Positions 12,721 through 24,270 of a stretch of 64,000 bases of DNA are shown here, in pieces (position 1 is the first letter of the stretch; each line of letters opens with the position of its first letter). The stretch spans positions 2,118,174 through 2,182,173 of the forward strand of contig BFEA01000239.1 of assembly GCA_003427395.1 (NCBI GenBank), in the 5' to 3' direction. The notes under the pieces were generated by a model, which ran no database searches, was not told where the DNA came from, and worked only from the letters and a program-made list of their open reading frames with translations. The DNA comes from Chara braunii (Eukaryota; Streptophyta; Charophyceae; Charales; Characeae). Made by a program: the position numbers and the translations under genes.

Positions 12721-14490
12721 CGGTAGGCCGCTATATCTCCAGGACAAGCAAAGAGCTCTTTCTCATTTGCGGTGGGCAAGGATTGGCAACATGCTGCTGG
12801 AGCACAGCGCTGGACTGGTACAGCGCTGCTTGGAGGTGAAGGGCAGCTGGAGCTCAACCTCGCTATGGCGAGCAGTCCAGCTTGAGGAGGAAGAAGGGGG
12901 CTGAGGAGGAGAGTGGCGAGACACCTACCTGGCTATGGTGGACACCGTGTTCAACACCTTGCTGGGCGCTGCATCTGGAAGGCCCCAGTTGGGGTAGTGC
13001 TGCACCAAGGAAGCTCGAGGCAGAGTCAGGCATGGCGGACCAGTCAGTAGCGGCATAGTTGCTTTGGGTTGTCCTTTGGACATTAGCGCAGCACCATAGC
13101 TGCTTTGGGTTGTCCTTTAGACGGGAGGGCAGGACCCTCATTACTCCGCCATAGCCTATGCATGAGAGAGGAGGCTGAAGGAGGGAAGCCATACCTATGG
13201 TGGACTTGTTGTTGTTGTGTTGTTGTCGAGTCAGCAGTAAGAGGGAACTTCGGATATTGATTCTGGTTCATCCATTCATTGTTATTATTATTGTTGGGAA
13301 AAGAATAAGAATGGCGAAGTGAAGGAGGAGGAGGAAGGTGGAGAGAGAAGGGGGACTAGTCATTGGTCTTGCTGGTGCACATCTTCTTCTTTTTCTTCTT
13401 TTTGTTTTTTGTTTTCTCTCCTCGGGTTTTTATCTCTTTGCAAGTGCTTTCATTTCTTTCGCAATTGGGTGACATTGTCTTTCATTGTGAATTTGCACTT
13501 GGGAAATGAGCAGGATCGTAACATTGGTATATATTGAAACGCACATCAGTCATCTAACAAGTAGCAACCTAACGAGGGGGAAATTTTTATCAATGATTTG
13601 TGATTTTTTTTGGGTATATATTGAAATGAACATCGTTCATCCACTCCAGGAGGTCAGTCAGAGGGACTACATTACCAAGCCTATGGTGGAAATTTGGCAT
13701 CATTGAAACTCTCAGCGTTGACTGCTGACCAAGTGCAACCAGGTAGCGGACCTTCTGGTTTTGGCATAAAGTTGAAACCTGAAGGGTGGCCACCCTATTG
13801 ACGGGTCAACTCAAGTGGTTACCAGAGGAGTCGAAAGTCAGGTCTAAAAGCTGGGTAAAACTCAAGATAGGAGGATTTACCCGTTATTGCGTAACCAATA
13901 CGGGAACCATTGTTAATATAGTAACACGGTGGGCCGCAGATCTGGCCTAATTAACCGTGCTATGGTGGGTTTAGACCGAGACCACCGATCCCCTAGCATT
14001 AGACTTCGGGCGGAACGGTAATATGGTTTAGGTTAAGACCCGCGTCCAAAGGGGCAGATTCTATAACCCTACGGACAACCAACGAGGATCTGGGAAGGAA
14101 GTCTAAGGATGTGGAAAAGATGATCGTTACCGTTGCAGTACAGATCGAGTATCCCCACCATCGGTTCATTGAGTTTGGTTTTGGGGGTTTTCAGTATGTG
14201 GGAGACCCGGGTTAGAATCCTGACGATGGTAGAATGTATCAAGGGAGACAATGCGAAGCTGACCGCATATCAATCCAGGGACTCAGATTTTGCTATCCAC
14301 TTATCAAAGATGCGCCTTATTTTGGGAAAGGGATTCACCTTCCCTTTCAAAAGGAAAGAAAGGTACATGTATTGTTTTGTATTGTATCATATGTCCAGTG
14401 TTGATCGTGTCATATTTTATCAGTTGATTTGATCTAGGGAAACGATCTAAGGGCAAAATTGTATGAACGATTGTGATAAACGTCCCTAGC
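12721..14490. other. no gene seen
   Basis: No domain, tRNA or clear dispersed repeat recognised. Local features only: a pair of GTTGTCCTTTGGAC / GTTGTCCTTTAGAC phrases near 13065-13120, and two TGGGTATATATTGAAA / GGTATATATTGAAACG phrases near 13528 and 13611. Frames are short (under about 100 codons) and not convincing. Confidence 0.4.
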
Positions 14491-14599
14491 GACGAGGACG
14501 TCGCTTAATAGGGTCTGGGAATACTGTCGGACCAAATACCCTTACATGGTTTTGCAGTCGACACAGCGACGACATCGGCTACCATGACGGGGCCGGTCT

Positions 14600-15180
14600 G
14601 AAAATGAAGAGGGTGTGCACGCTCTAGCGCGACACTTGAAACGATTCCCTCGGCCATTGAGGCAGGGGCAAATTGGTGCAAAAATTTCGAACGTATGCGC
14701 ACGCGTTGTTATGACATGCACTGTGGTGCTTAGAATCAATAGTAATACCCTCCGACCTAGAAGGTCGAAGGGTTGATTGGGTTAGTGTTTTGTCGGGTCG
14801 ATCTACGACACGGGCTGAGACATGGGCGGGTACCTGTCTACCTACCGGTACTGGCGTCTAAAAATACGAACTTTTGTCTCATTTTGCTCGGCCTCGAGTA
14901 CTCGGCGCATGTACCTCTACTTGGTGTGGTACCGGCCCACGTGTTACTTGAGTGTTTCCCGAGGCTCTTAAGTATCGCGGACCTCTTTCCCACCACTTGA
15001 ATGTGTTCCCCGCCCAACCCTCAATATCGCGGCCACAGCCAAGTACCGGCCCTTCGGGCCTCCGATCAACTAAGTACCCAGGCGGGTCACCCACACACTC
15101 AAGCTGATAAACACGCAGACAGGCATGCAGGTCGGCAAGTGTGCACACACGCAGACTTAGAAACTGGCTCAGGCTACTAG
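14600..15180 (+). repeat. dispersed repeat related to 1-1010 in mixed orientation
   Basis: 14610-14800 matches about 1010 down to 690 in inverted orientation. 14950-15180 matches 1-250 in direct orientation. The block is therefore a rearranged copy of the left edge of the window. A small hairpin, CCGACC-TAGAA-GGTCG, sits at 14753-14768. Confidence 0.6.
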
Positions 15181-15237
15181 GCGAACTGAGCCCCACTCCT
15201 CTATATGTACCTAAGTTGCTCCTCTTCTACTCGAAGT

Positions 15238-15320
15238 AGGAGCTAGCTCAGTGGGTTTCGGTGCGGATTAACAATTAGGTGACTCGGGGATCGAATTCAT
15301 CCGACCCTGAGGTAACTCCT
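15238..15320 (+). ncRNA. tRNA-like SINE head (A box and B box)
   Basis: TAGCTCAGTGGG at 15244-15255 is a close match to an RNA polymerase III A box. GGATCGAATTC at 15288-15298 resembles a B box, 44 bases downstream, the spacing of a tRNA gene. The 83-base unit is closed by inverted arms (AGGAGCTAGCTCAG / CTGAGGTAACTCCT). Related units lie at 34334-34420 and 49696-49787. It is a tRNA-derived element rather than a usable tRNA, because the arms do not fold into a canonical acceptor plus anticodon loop. Confidence 0.5.
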
Positions 15321-16370
15321 TTATATTAGGAGCTCACACAGACTTTTTGGTGTCCCGCCTTCAAACGATTGGGGCTCAAGCCCGTGACTTCCATTTCGGA
15401 AATAATTACAATAGAGCCCGTTGTGATAGTTGGCACAACGGGGTAGTTGACAGTTGGATTCCGATCTGTTATTTTTTATTATTATTTATTTATTATGGTA
15501 TTACCTAGATTCATTTTCTTTTGTTTTATTAGATTTTTTTATTTTCTGTTTTTTTTTCGACTCCCGGAGTTGCTCGTTGTGGATTCACTTTCAGGAATCC
15601 ACCGCCGAAACCAGGGCAGGTTCGGTCTAACAGCTCATTTGAGCTACGAGCTGACCAAGGTCGCAAGCAACTGGCCGCTTTGCGAAGCTACAGGAAGCAG
15701 AACACAGTGAGAAGCGAGAGGTAGGCGAGATAGCGCATGAGAGGAGTAGGAAAAAAGGTGGCCGTGAGCAGGGGAGAAGATGGTCGCGTGATGAATACAA
15801 AGAGGACGCGCGACCTATGGATGCAAGGACTACAGGCAGAACCATCGCTTTTGGAGTACAACCGGGGAAAGAGCGCCAAAAGGGAGATGGAAAGCCAGCG
15901 CGAGTGGGAGTAGAGCGTGCGGGAGTGAGCGCGCAGGTGATCGAAGAACGGGCATGCGATGAGGGGAGGAGGAGTAGGAGTAGTAATAGTAGTAGTAGTA
16001 GAAGAAGAAGAAGAAGAGGAAGAGGGAGAGGAGAAGATAAGAGAAGAGGGCGGTTTACCTGGCTGTAGGCATCGTCGTCACTGCATCCGCTGCTTACTAT
16101 ATGCGAGGGTTGGAGATTGTAGGATGTGCGATGTGCCCCACGATGGTGCCGTGAGGTTGGGCCCGTCATTGCCCAACTTGTTGGGATGCACGTTGTGCCC
16201 ATCATCGCCCGACTTGTCAAGAATGCGTGTTTATGCCTGACATGCCCCGCATGCTGTGGTTTCGGTATGCTGCATGTCGTGGCAGATTCTCTCACATATC
16301 GGGGAGTATTGAGTTGGACGACGACGAGGTTAAAGAGAGAGATAACAGGTAAGTCTCCTATCCCACGCCT
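15321..16370. other. unassigned stretch, partly (GTA/GAA)n
   Basis: T-rich from 15470 to 15560, then a purine-biased stretch with GTAGTA/GAAGAA around 15970-16050. The long minus-strand frame over 15627-16295 depends on this simple repeat for its poly-Leu run. A phrase GTTTCGGTATGCTGCATGTCGTGG near 16260 is echoed near 17828, which suggests a further diverged duplication. Confidence 0.4.
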
Positions 16371-16800
16371 AACTGAATGGTACTTCTATCGACAGGATAA
16401 ACAAAATCCAATGAATCTACCGCTAGGACGTGGATTTATGCATTAACATACATGTGTGTGTATGTTCGTGTGAGTGAGTGTGTGGGTGTGTATCGAATGG
16501 CTTATCTCACACTACTTTCACCGATAGGATGATCAAAATCATCTCGATCTACCGCTTGAACATGGAAATATACATTTCCACTACCGTTTGTTTGTTTGTG
16601 AGTGTGTGGGTGTGTGTGATTGTGTATGTGTTTGTGTGTGTGAGTGTGGGAGTGTGGGAGTGTGTATTGCGCGGCCGGTCTTGCCCTACTTTCTCGATAG
16701 GATGAGCAAAATCGTCAGAATCTATCGTGAAAACATGGAAATATAGAGTGTTACACTCGTTGGTATGTTTGTGTATACATTTGTCTATGTGTGGGTGCAC
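16371..16800 (+). repeat. three tandem ~140-170 bp units around a conserved core
   Basis: Three units each carry a core of the form GATAGGATGAGCAAAATC, then GAATCTACCGC-like text, then ACATGGAAATATA (near 16384, 16525 and 16696). Each is followed by a GT-rich microsatellite. The same core occurs singly elsewhere: 6496, 27.06-27.30 kb inverted, 33.15 kb inverted, 50.87 kb. Confidence 0.65.
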
Positions 16801-16963
16801 GTGTGTGTCTTCGTATACGGTTGTGTGAGCGTGTATGAGTGTCGACCTCGTGGTCGACGTGATACCTCCATCGATGGCACAAGCCAAATGAAATGAATCG
16901 ACGAGTAAAATAAGGAAAGTACATTGTCGTGCTTGTTTGTTTTGATTGCCCGTGGGTTTGTGA

Positions 16964-17032
<69 letters not shown>

Positions 17033-17173
17033 NNNNNNNNNNNNNNNNNNNNNNNNNNNNNNNNNNNNNNNNNNNNNNNNNNNNNNNNNNNNNNNNNNNN
17101 NNNNNNNNNNNNNNNNNNNNNNNNNNNNNNNNNNNNNNNNNNNNNNNNNNNNNNNNNNNNNNNNNNNNNNNNN

Positions 17174-17200
<27 letters not shown>
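16964..17200. repeat. (GT)n - assembly gap - (GA)n
   Basis: A GT run ends at 17032, 141 Ns follow (17033-17173), and a GA run starts at 17174. The gap falls exactly where one dinucleotide repeat passes into another, so the assembler probably failed on a compound microsatellite. Confidence 0.95.
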
Positions 17201-17209
<9 letters not shown>

Positions 17210-17520
17210 CAATGGGTGAAGGCACACACAGGGAGGATGTGAGAGAGAGAGATGGGGGGGGCTTATGGAGGAATGAAGGCCGCATACCTGAACACAACGC
17301 ACGGTTGAAAGGTCGGAGGGTTCAACCTCCTGACGATTCGATGGAACTGCGACGAAGCAATCCGTCATGGTCGCTCGGCGTTGTTCCCGGAAGAAAAGAA
17401 GAGAACGGGGGGGGGGATCGACTTTCCCCATTTGAGTGGAACCTGTCTGGCATTGTGGCCAGGTAAGGTGCAAGAGGAGGAAGTGCGCAAAGGGAGGAAG
17501 GTGATCACGTGGAAGAGGAG
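17201..17520. other. no gene seen
   Basis: About 300 bases between two simple repeats. No domain or repeat recognised. Confidence 0.4.
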
Positions 17521-17526
17521 TGCGCA

Positions 17527-17690
17527 AGAAGAAGAAGAAGAAGCAAAAGAAGAAGAAGAAGAAGAAGAAGAAGAAGAAGAAGAAGAAGAAGAAGAAGAAG
17601 AAGAAGAAGAAGAAGAAGAGGAAAAAGAAGAAGAAGAAGAAGAAGAAGAAGAAGAGGAGTAGGAGGAAGAAGAAGAAGAAGATGAAGGAG
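17527..17690. repeat. (GAA)n polypurine tract
   Basis: Nearly pure GAA repeat on the plus strand with a few GGA/GCA interruptions. Frames through it are poly-Glu or poly-Ser only. Confidence 0.95.
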
Positions 17691-18049
17691 TACTAGGAGG
17701 AGATAGAAGGGGAAAGAGCAACGTACCTCGCCTTACGACCGACGATGGTGACACGAGGCTGGGTCTATCTTCCGCTCGACATGATTGAAACTCTCATTGG
17801 TGCCTATTGTATCCTCGTGTCGTGGTCTCGGTATGTTGCACATCGTGACGGGTCAGGACAGGTAAGTCTTACCAATGATTTCAGGCTTTTTCAGCTGAGT
17901 ACGTTCAAAGTCGGCGTGGTAGAGAGAGGACGAAGCATCATGTAGAGGGAAAGGCTCTAACCATCGAAGCTCTAAAGCAAAATGCTCAGGTCTTGACTGT
18001 ATCGAATTGGAAACATAACTTGTATACATTTGATTTTATTATTGTTTTT

Positions 18050-18050
18050 A

Positions 18051-18097
<47 letters not shown>

Positions 18098-18140
18098 GTT
18101 ATTATTGTTATTATTGTTATTATTAGTATTAGTATTATTG
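18050..18140. repeat. (ATT)n microsatellite
   Basis: About 25 ATT triplets with GTT interruptions toward the right end. Confidence 0.95.
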
Positions 18141-18299
18141 TAATCAGAGTTGTCTTCCTCGATGTCCAGCATGCATGCAAACAGATGACGAACAAGCCGG
18201 AAGTTTGCGTCCACACAAACTCAAAGAATATGAAGCCATCAACACAGATCATATTCAAACTTTCCTCGGTCGGTTACGATCCATCGCTATACTCCTATC

Positions 18300-18450
18300 A
18301 ACTTGTACACACACACACACTGAAAGAAGTGAAACAGATAGACAACCAGCAATAGACAGACAAACTTACTGGCAAACAGACAGACAGACAAAGACGGACA
18401 GACAAGCTGACAGCCACAGAAAGAAAGAGAGAGAGAGAAGGAGAGAATCG
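18300..18450. repeat. CACA and GACA-type simple repeat
   Basis: ACAGACAGACAAA-type tetranucleotide repeats with interruptions. A second such tract lies at 19270-19400. No gene. Confidence 0.8.
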
Positions 18451-18639
18451 TGAAAGATGGGGGGCAGTTTCGTTCATGGTTCTCGTGTATGACATTTGCA
18501 CGAGGAGGACTGTTTTGCCCTCCGCGTTTGTAAGGAGGCGTTGATCTGAAAAGGGAACGCTACTCATCTAAGATACGACTCGCAAGAGCGACAAAAACGA
18601 GGATGCCTCAGAAAGTCAGCAAGCAGCAAACCTGCATGG

Positions 18640-18870
18640 CACCAATATGCGCCACAACAGCAATGTAGATAGATGGTCTACGCCAAAACAACAATTAGAC
18701 AGCGTGGCATGTGACACATCAGCAAATGTAGACAGCGTGGCTTGTGTCACATCATCAATGTAGATCAGTGGCATGCGCCACTTCAGCAATGTTGATAAGT
18801 GACATGCTCCACACCAGCAATGCAGACCAATTGCATGCGCCACATCAGCAATGCCTGGCGCACAAAATAC
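18640..18870 (+). repeat. ~31-bp minisatellite, about seven units
   Basis: The word CAATGTAGA, or close variants, starts at 18661, 18692, 18723, 18756, 18787, 18818 and 18848: steps of 30-33 bases. Each unit carries a short palindrome of the form GTGGC-ATGC-GCCAC. Confidence 0.8.
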
Positions 18871-20660
18871 ACAGCGCAAGCATGCTGCCACAGTCCCGCG
18901 GCGTCGTCCACAGTACCAGCGCACATCCAGTGTTAAGCTAGCGTCAAGGCAGCATAGAAAAACTGCATGTTGACTCCCTTGAGGCCAGACCTTATGTAAT
19001 GATTGACGAGGCTGACCGGCCTCAAGTATCACACTCATGGCGGCTTAGAACGACTCACAGCCGAGGGTCTAGATTGTGTACAGTTGTAGACTTCCGCTTG
19101 GTCCCGGTACCTGCATAGAAACAAGTGTGTGCGTCTGACCCGGCCTGGGCTGGGTACGCTTTCAGTTTGACTGTAGGGCGCCTTAACTGCAGTATGATAG
19201 AGAGAGTTTCACTGGAGTATATTACGGAATTGATCAGAAAGACATGTGAGGTGAAACTGAGATAAGAGAGAGAAAAAACACAGACAGACATACATACAAA
19301 CATACACATACAGACAGATAGACAAAACAGACAGACAAACAAAGACTGACTAAGACAGCCACAGATAGACAAGACGGACATACAGACAGACAAACACGGA
19401 GAAAAAGATAGAGAGAGAAAGGGGGAGAGACGAAGAGAAAGGAAAGAAGGAAACTTACCTCATCTCCACCGACTATCGACCCTGAGTGCGGTCCATATTT
19501 TATTATTATTATCATTATTATTGTCATATTATTTTGATTATTGTTATTGATATTGCGAGTAATGAGCCCTCGCAAGGCCGTTATCAGACATGCACGTGTT
19601 CTGAGCAACGACCCTCGGCAAGCCTCGTGCCAGCCCTAAGTGAAGGCGGCCTGAATACCCACGAGAAGGGCTTGCCTCAGCATCTTCCAAAGTGGGCCTC
19701 AGACAATTGCTGCACACCAGTTGGTTACAAAACAGTGTGCGCTTTTGCTGGCTCCTTCCAGAAGCAACAGCTACGCTGCACAGTTGAGCTTAGGGCCCCG
19801 GATGGTTGCACCCTGGGCACACACACACACGCATTGTGAGGCCGGCACATAACTAAGTAGCCGCAAACAGATGAGAATGCAGCAATGTCGTCATATCTAC
19901 CCCACGGGCCGATGCAAACACAACAAATATTGAGTCGGAATAGTGATGAATGTGCCCAACTGCAATGGGCCCGCACAATTAACTGTAGACATGGGCTTGG
20001 GCGCAGACACTGGGGCGCGACCAGAAGCTACTGAAAACTTCCATGGCCAGGCCCAAACAGTCCAGCAGCAGCAACACCTCCCGTATAGGGAGGGAGCCAG
20101 CCATTCCAAGGCGTTTTGGCCTAGGCAAGCAGAGAGGACACGCAGCTGCAACGCTGCGCAAGTGTCGGCGTGTGCGCAAGCTGGCCTGGGGTGCGCTTGT
20201 AGGTGTTGAGTGGTGTGGGGTGCAGCAATACAGCAGGCCACTAGGAGCTATAGGCAGACTGCAGCACGTGAAGAGAAGATGAGCGGCGGTGTTCTTCATG
20301 AAGGAGGCGCAGTGTGAGTTGAGAAGGATGATGGGAGGAGTCGAGAGAACGTACCTGGTGTATGTGGGAGGTCGACATTCGTGTTGACGTCATGCACATT
20401 GGTCGGCAAACTGAGCCTGTTGCGAGAATGTAGGTGGGATAGGTAGGGTGAGCAAAGTAGATTAGGTGCCGGACAGTAGAAGTGACACCGAATACAGGGA
20501 TGGCGTGACCTGAGGGTGTGAACGTTGGCTCACGAGGTCACTATATCGCTCTTATTTATATGGAATTTTGGTTCATTTGAACTCTCTACTTGTTACCTAA
20601 CTATCTGGACTTGTACATGATTATTGTAGCTTTGTTTTCCGTATATCTCGCTAATTCATA
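18871..20660. other. no gene seen
   Basis: No recognised domain. Holds the GACA-type tract at 19270-19400, ATT/TTA words at 19498-19550, and otherwise mixed-composition DNA. Reading frames on both strands reach about 110-140 codons but look like chance frames in GC-balanced sequence. Confidence 0.35.
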
Positions 20661-20664
20661 TTTC

Positions 20665-20667
20665 TTG

Positions 20668-20707
<40 letters not shown>

Positions 20708-20710
20708 TGT
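20665..20710. repeat. (TTA)n microsatellite
   Basis: About fourteen TTA/ATT triplets. Confidence 0.95.
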
Positions 20711-21086
20711 CGATTCATTCCTATACCTTTTGTTCTGGTTTGATTGCCAACACAATCATACATGTGCATATGAACCATGTGCCTGGCTAGAGCCATGATC
20801 GCCTCCGTGCACGCTGGCATAGAGCAAGTCCAAGTGCACGCCGAGTCATTTAGGCAGGAGGTTGAAATGAAAAGGTAGAAAGAAGAAAAGAAGGAAGAAG
20901 GTAGAAAAGAAAATGAAGGAAGGAATAAGGAGGAAGGATGAGAGGGATGAGAAAGAAGAATAAAGACACGAAACGAGAAAGGACTTCGTCTGTTTTCTCA
21001 GTCTCATCATGTAAACCCTTGTTTTGTACTGCCCTCAACTGCCTTGTATCTAATGAATGTATGAATATAGAATAGTAGTTCAGAAC
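20711..21086. other. no gene seen
   Basis: Includes a purine-rich stretch of GAAGAAAAG-type text at 20860-20990. Nothing else is recognised. Confidence 0.4.
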
Positions 21087-21384
21087 GAGTGATAGGATAA
21101 GGCTCCTGTGTGAGGAACATCCTATTACTCATTTGTACATACATATGTATTTTAGACTGTTAGGTTGATTGACTAGAAGTGGGGTACCTCTATGCAGGTT
21201 ATTAGACTAAAAACAAGTGGTAGGATACACATGTCTGAGTTATCCTACTGCTCGTTCAAATCCATACAGACTAGTAAGTATGAGATGAAGGCTCCCGTGA
21301 GGGTCTTCTTACTTCATACTTACATTTAATCGGACTATAATATAGTCCTCCGTTAGAATTGAAGTTCATATCGTTGAACTTCAT
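21087..21384 (+). other. cluster of five consecutive hairpins
   Basis: Hairpins: 21087-21130 (GAGTGATAGGAT / ATCCTATTACTC, one G-T pair); 21213-21255 (ACAAGTGGTAGGATA pairing TATCCTACTGCTCGT, two G-T pairs and one mismatch); 21274-21323 (GTAAGTATGA / TCATACTTAC plus GAAG/CTTC); 21331-21352 (CGGACTA / TAGTCC with TCCG); 21360-21383 (TGAAGTTCA / TGAACTTCA, exact). The first and third loops are related (GGCTCCTGTGTGAGGA, GGCTCCCGTGAGGG). I do not recognise the element. It lies beside the 21390-22560 repeat. Confidence 0.6.
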
Positions 21385-21389
21385 GTAGG

Positions 21390-22560
21390 GCCTGCTGTGA
21401 CCTCATCCCTCCAGATTTTGTGGAGGGCAATTCAGATTGCAGAGATAATACCCAATATTTGAATTAAAAAGAGCAAAATTAAACAAAAATGCAAAAAGGA
21501 GTTTATCATTTTTTTTGTGAGCCGTGAATTTGAGATCAGATCTCATGGTGGAGAGCATATGGCCGTTTTTCGTGGGCCAACTCAAACGGCCAACTCCGGA
21601 ATGAGTTGGCAGCTGAAAATGGAAAGAAACAAAAGAGGGAAAATGCCAAAACTATGCATTTGGCCCATAAAGGGTCAAATGCACAAAAAACTGAAAAAGT
21701 GAGCATAGGGGCTCAAAATTGAAGCAAGGACCACTTGGGGGTAGCTCGGAATTATGCTGGCCTTGGATCTCAGCAAGATCCAAGGTTGGGATTGCTTCGA
21801 GGCATGGGAAAATACCTCGGCCTACCCAAATTGGGATAGAAACAACAAAAATCAAGAAAAAGGTTCATAAGGCCTTTTTCTTTCAAGTAAGGTTGCCCCT
21901 TCAGCATTTGGCTTCGAGGGGGCAGCATTTGAAAAGGAAAAGGAGGCTTGAGGAGGCCAAGAGGCAGTCCGAGTTGGTACCAGCCACTCAGACTTCATGT
22001 ACTTGGCCAAAATGAGGCCCGAGTGCCCCCGGAGAGGCGTAGTGGTGGAATTTGGCCTTGGGGGTACCTCAGTTCACTTGGAGGCTCATGGAGAGGCTCA
22101 TGGGCTGACCGACACTCCGGTTTCAGCCTACATAGACTGAGGGAGCAGTCCGCCACACTCACCTTGCTTGAGGCAAGTACGTGCTGCTGGGATTCGTCCG
22201 GGAGAGCACCACTCTCACTTGAAGTAAGAAGAGGGGAACCCCTGCCAGTTTGGGAGCTTAGAGGAGACCGTGGGCTAGTGTGAGGAGCTCTAGAGGCTGG
22301 TGGTAGTGAGGCTGGCCTAGGAAGGTAATCCGCCATAGACCCCAGGCTGTGAGCAAGAAGGAAAGGCTAGAGAGAGTCCCATTAACCCTCCTAGAGGGGA
22401 GGACTCCATAGCCATAGTGATAGGAGTTTGTCGCAATCAGGAAGGGACTGATGAGGACGAATGAGAAGGGCTTGAGGAGGAAGGGAGTCATAGCCAAGTG
22501 AGGAGAAGCATCATCAAGATTGGTACTTCAACTCCAAGATACTAGAGGAGGTGAGTGGAA
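21390..22560 (-). repeat. dispersed repeat, inverted partner of 8526-9720
   Basis: Reads as the reverse complement of 8526-9720 with moderate divergence. The order is collinear: the gene-free repeat body, then the TTC tract (22565-22720), then the satellite (22760-24270), mirroring 9720, 8525, 8290, 8041. No coding domain. Confidence 0.75.
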
Positions 22561-22564
22561 AGAA

Positions 22565-22735
22565 GGAGAAACTTCTTCTTCTTCTTCTTCTACTTCTTCT
22601 TCTTCTTCTTCTTCTCCTTCCTCTTCCTTTTCTTCTCCTACTCCTCCATGTTCCCTCATCTACATTTCCTTTTTTTTTTTTTTTTCTTCCTCATCTTCTC
22701 TCTCCATAGGTGCTTCCCAAAGCTTAGTATAGGTA
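22565..22735. repeat. polypyrimidine tract (TTC-rich)
   Basis: Mostly TTC and T runs on the plus strand, including a 15-base T run near 22671-22685. It is the inverse of the purine tract at 8291-8525. Confidence 0.9.
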
Positions 22736-22759
22736 GTAGGAGGCTTTTTCCCTAGTGAT

Positions 22760-24270
22760 AGTCTTCCCATGGACCATTTCTTCACTCCATAGTAAATCGC
22801 CACTTCCCACTTTGTGTGTGCATACATGTGAGTGAGTTACACGCAATCTTTCTTCTTGTTTTGGCCAATTTTTCACTTGGGTGTAAATCACAACTTGTAG
22901 TCTTGCTCGTTCTAGTGTTATAATCGTCTTGAACTCATGCATTATCCATTTCTTCACTCCATAGTAAATCGCCACTTTCCACTTTGTGTGTGCATGCTTG
23001 GGAGTGAGTTTCACTCACTCTCTCTTCTTGTTTTGTCCAATTCTTCACTTGGGTGTAAATCGCAACTTATATTCTTGCTCATTGTAAACTCGTGCATTAT
23101 CCATTTCTTCACTCCATAGTAAGCCGCCACTTCCCACTTTGCGTGTGCATGCTTGGGAGTGAGTTTCACTCACTCTCTTTTCTTGTTTTGTCCAATTCTT
23201 TAGTTGGGTGTAAATCGCAACTTATATTCTTGCTCATTGTAGTGTTTTAGTCATTTTGAGCTCATTCATTGTCCATTTCTTCACTCCATAGTAAATCGTC
23301 ACTTCCCACTTTGTATATGCATGCTTGGGAGTGAGTTGCACTCACTCTTTCTTCTTGTTTTGTCCGATTCTTCACTAGGCTGTGAATCACAACTTGTATT
23401 CTTGCTCATTCTACTGTTCTAGTCATCTTGAACTCATGCATTGTCCTTTTTTTCACTCCATAGTAAATTGTCACTTCCCACTTTGTGTGTGCATGCTTGG
23501 GAGCGAGTTACACTCACTCTTTCTTCTTGTTTTGTCCAATTGTTCACTTGGGTGTAAATCGCAACTTGTAGTGTCGCTCATTCATGTGCTCTAGTCATCT
23601 AGCTCATGCATTGTTCATTTCTTCACTCCATAATAAATCGCCATTTCCCACTTTGTGTGTGCAAACTTGGGAGTGAGTTACTTACTCTTTCTTCTTGTTT
23701 TGTCCAATTCTTCACTTGGGTGTAAATCGCAACTTGTATTCTTGCTCATTCTAGTGTTCTAGTCATCTTGAGCTCATGCATTGTCAATTTATTCACTCAC
23801 TAGTAAATTGCTACTTCCCACTTTGTGTGTGCATGCTTGGGAGCGAGTTTCACTCACTCTCCCGTCTTGTTTGTCCAATTTTTCACTTGGGTGCAAATCG
23901 CTACTTATATTCTTGCCCATCCTAATGTTCTAGTTATCTTGAGTTCATGCTTTGTCCATTTCTTCACTCTATAGTAAATCGCTACTTCCCACTTTGTGTG
24001 TGCGTGCTTGGCAGTGAGTTACACTCACTCTTCCTTCTTGTTTTGTCTAATTCTTCACTTGGGTGTAAAATCGCAACTTGTATTCTTGCTCCTTCTAGTG
24101 TTCTAGTCATCTTGAGCTCGTGCATTATTCATTTCTTCGCTCCATAGTAAATCGCCACTTCCCACTTTTTGTGAGCTTGCTTGGGAGTGAGTTACACTCA
24201 CTCTATCTTCTTGTTTCGTCCAAATCTTTACTTAGGTGCAGATTGCTACTTGTGTTTTTTCAAGTCTAGT
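22760..24270 (+). repeat. tandem satellite, about nine units of ~150-175 bp
   Basis: CATTTCTTCACTCCATAGTA, or a close variant, recurs about nine times (near 22772, 22946, 23102, 23275, 23450, 23620, 23790, 23957, 24130). Each unit has GTAAATCGCCACTTCCCAC, then GGGAGTGAGTTACACTCACT, then CTTGGGTGTAAATCGCAACT. The phrase GAGTGAGT-TAC-ACTCACTC is a hairpin, and the two TAAATCGC(C/A)ACTT phrases show an internal half-unit periodicity. Frames inside the array are repeat artefacts. Confidence 0.9.

Noticed and set aside
12714-12724. CCCGACACCGG, as a possible element end with a CCGG flank
   Set aside because: No TGTCG start with CCGG to its left could be paired with it, so chance is likely.
15627-16295. 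222-codon minus-strand frame
   Set aside because: It is held open by a triplet repeat (poly-Leu/Pro), there is no recognisable domain, and the flanks look like diverged repeat DNA.
16751-17527. 258-codon minus-strand frame
   Set aside because: It is mostly unknown residues over the N gap plus His-Thr and Ser-Leu microsatellite translation.
22760-24270. CRISPR-like array
   Set aside because: Units are 150-175 bp and similar along their whole length, without constant short repeats and unique spacers. The context is eukaryotic repeat DNA. The 31-bp and 61-bp arrays were rejected for the same reason.
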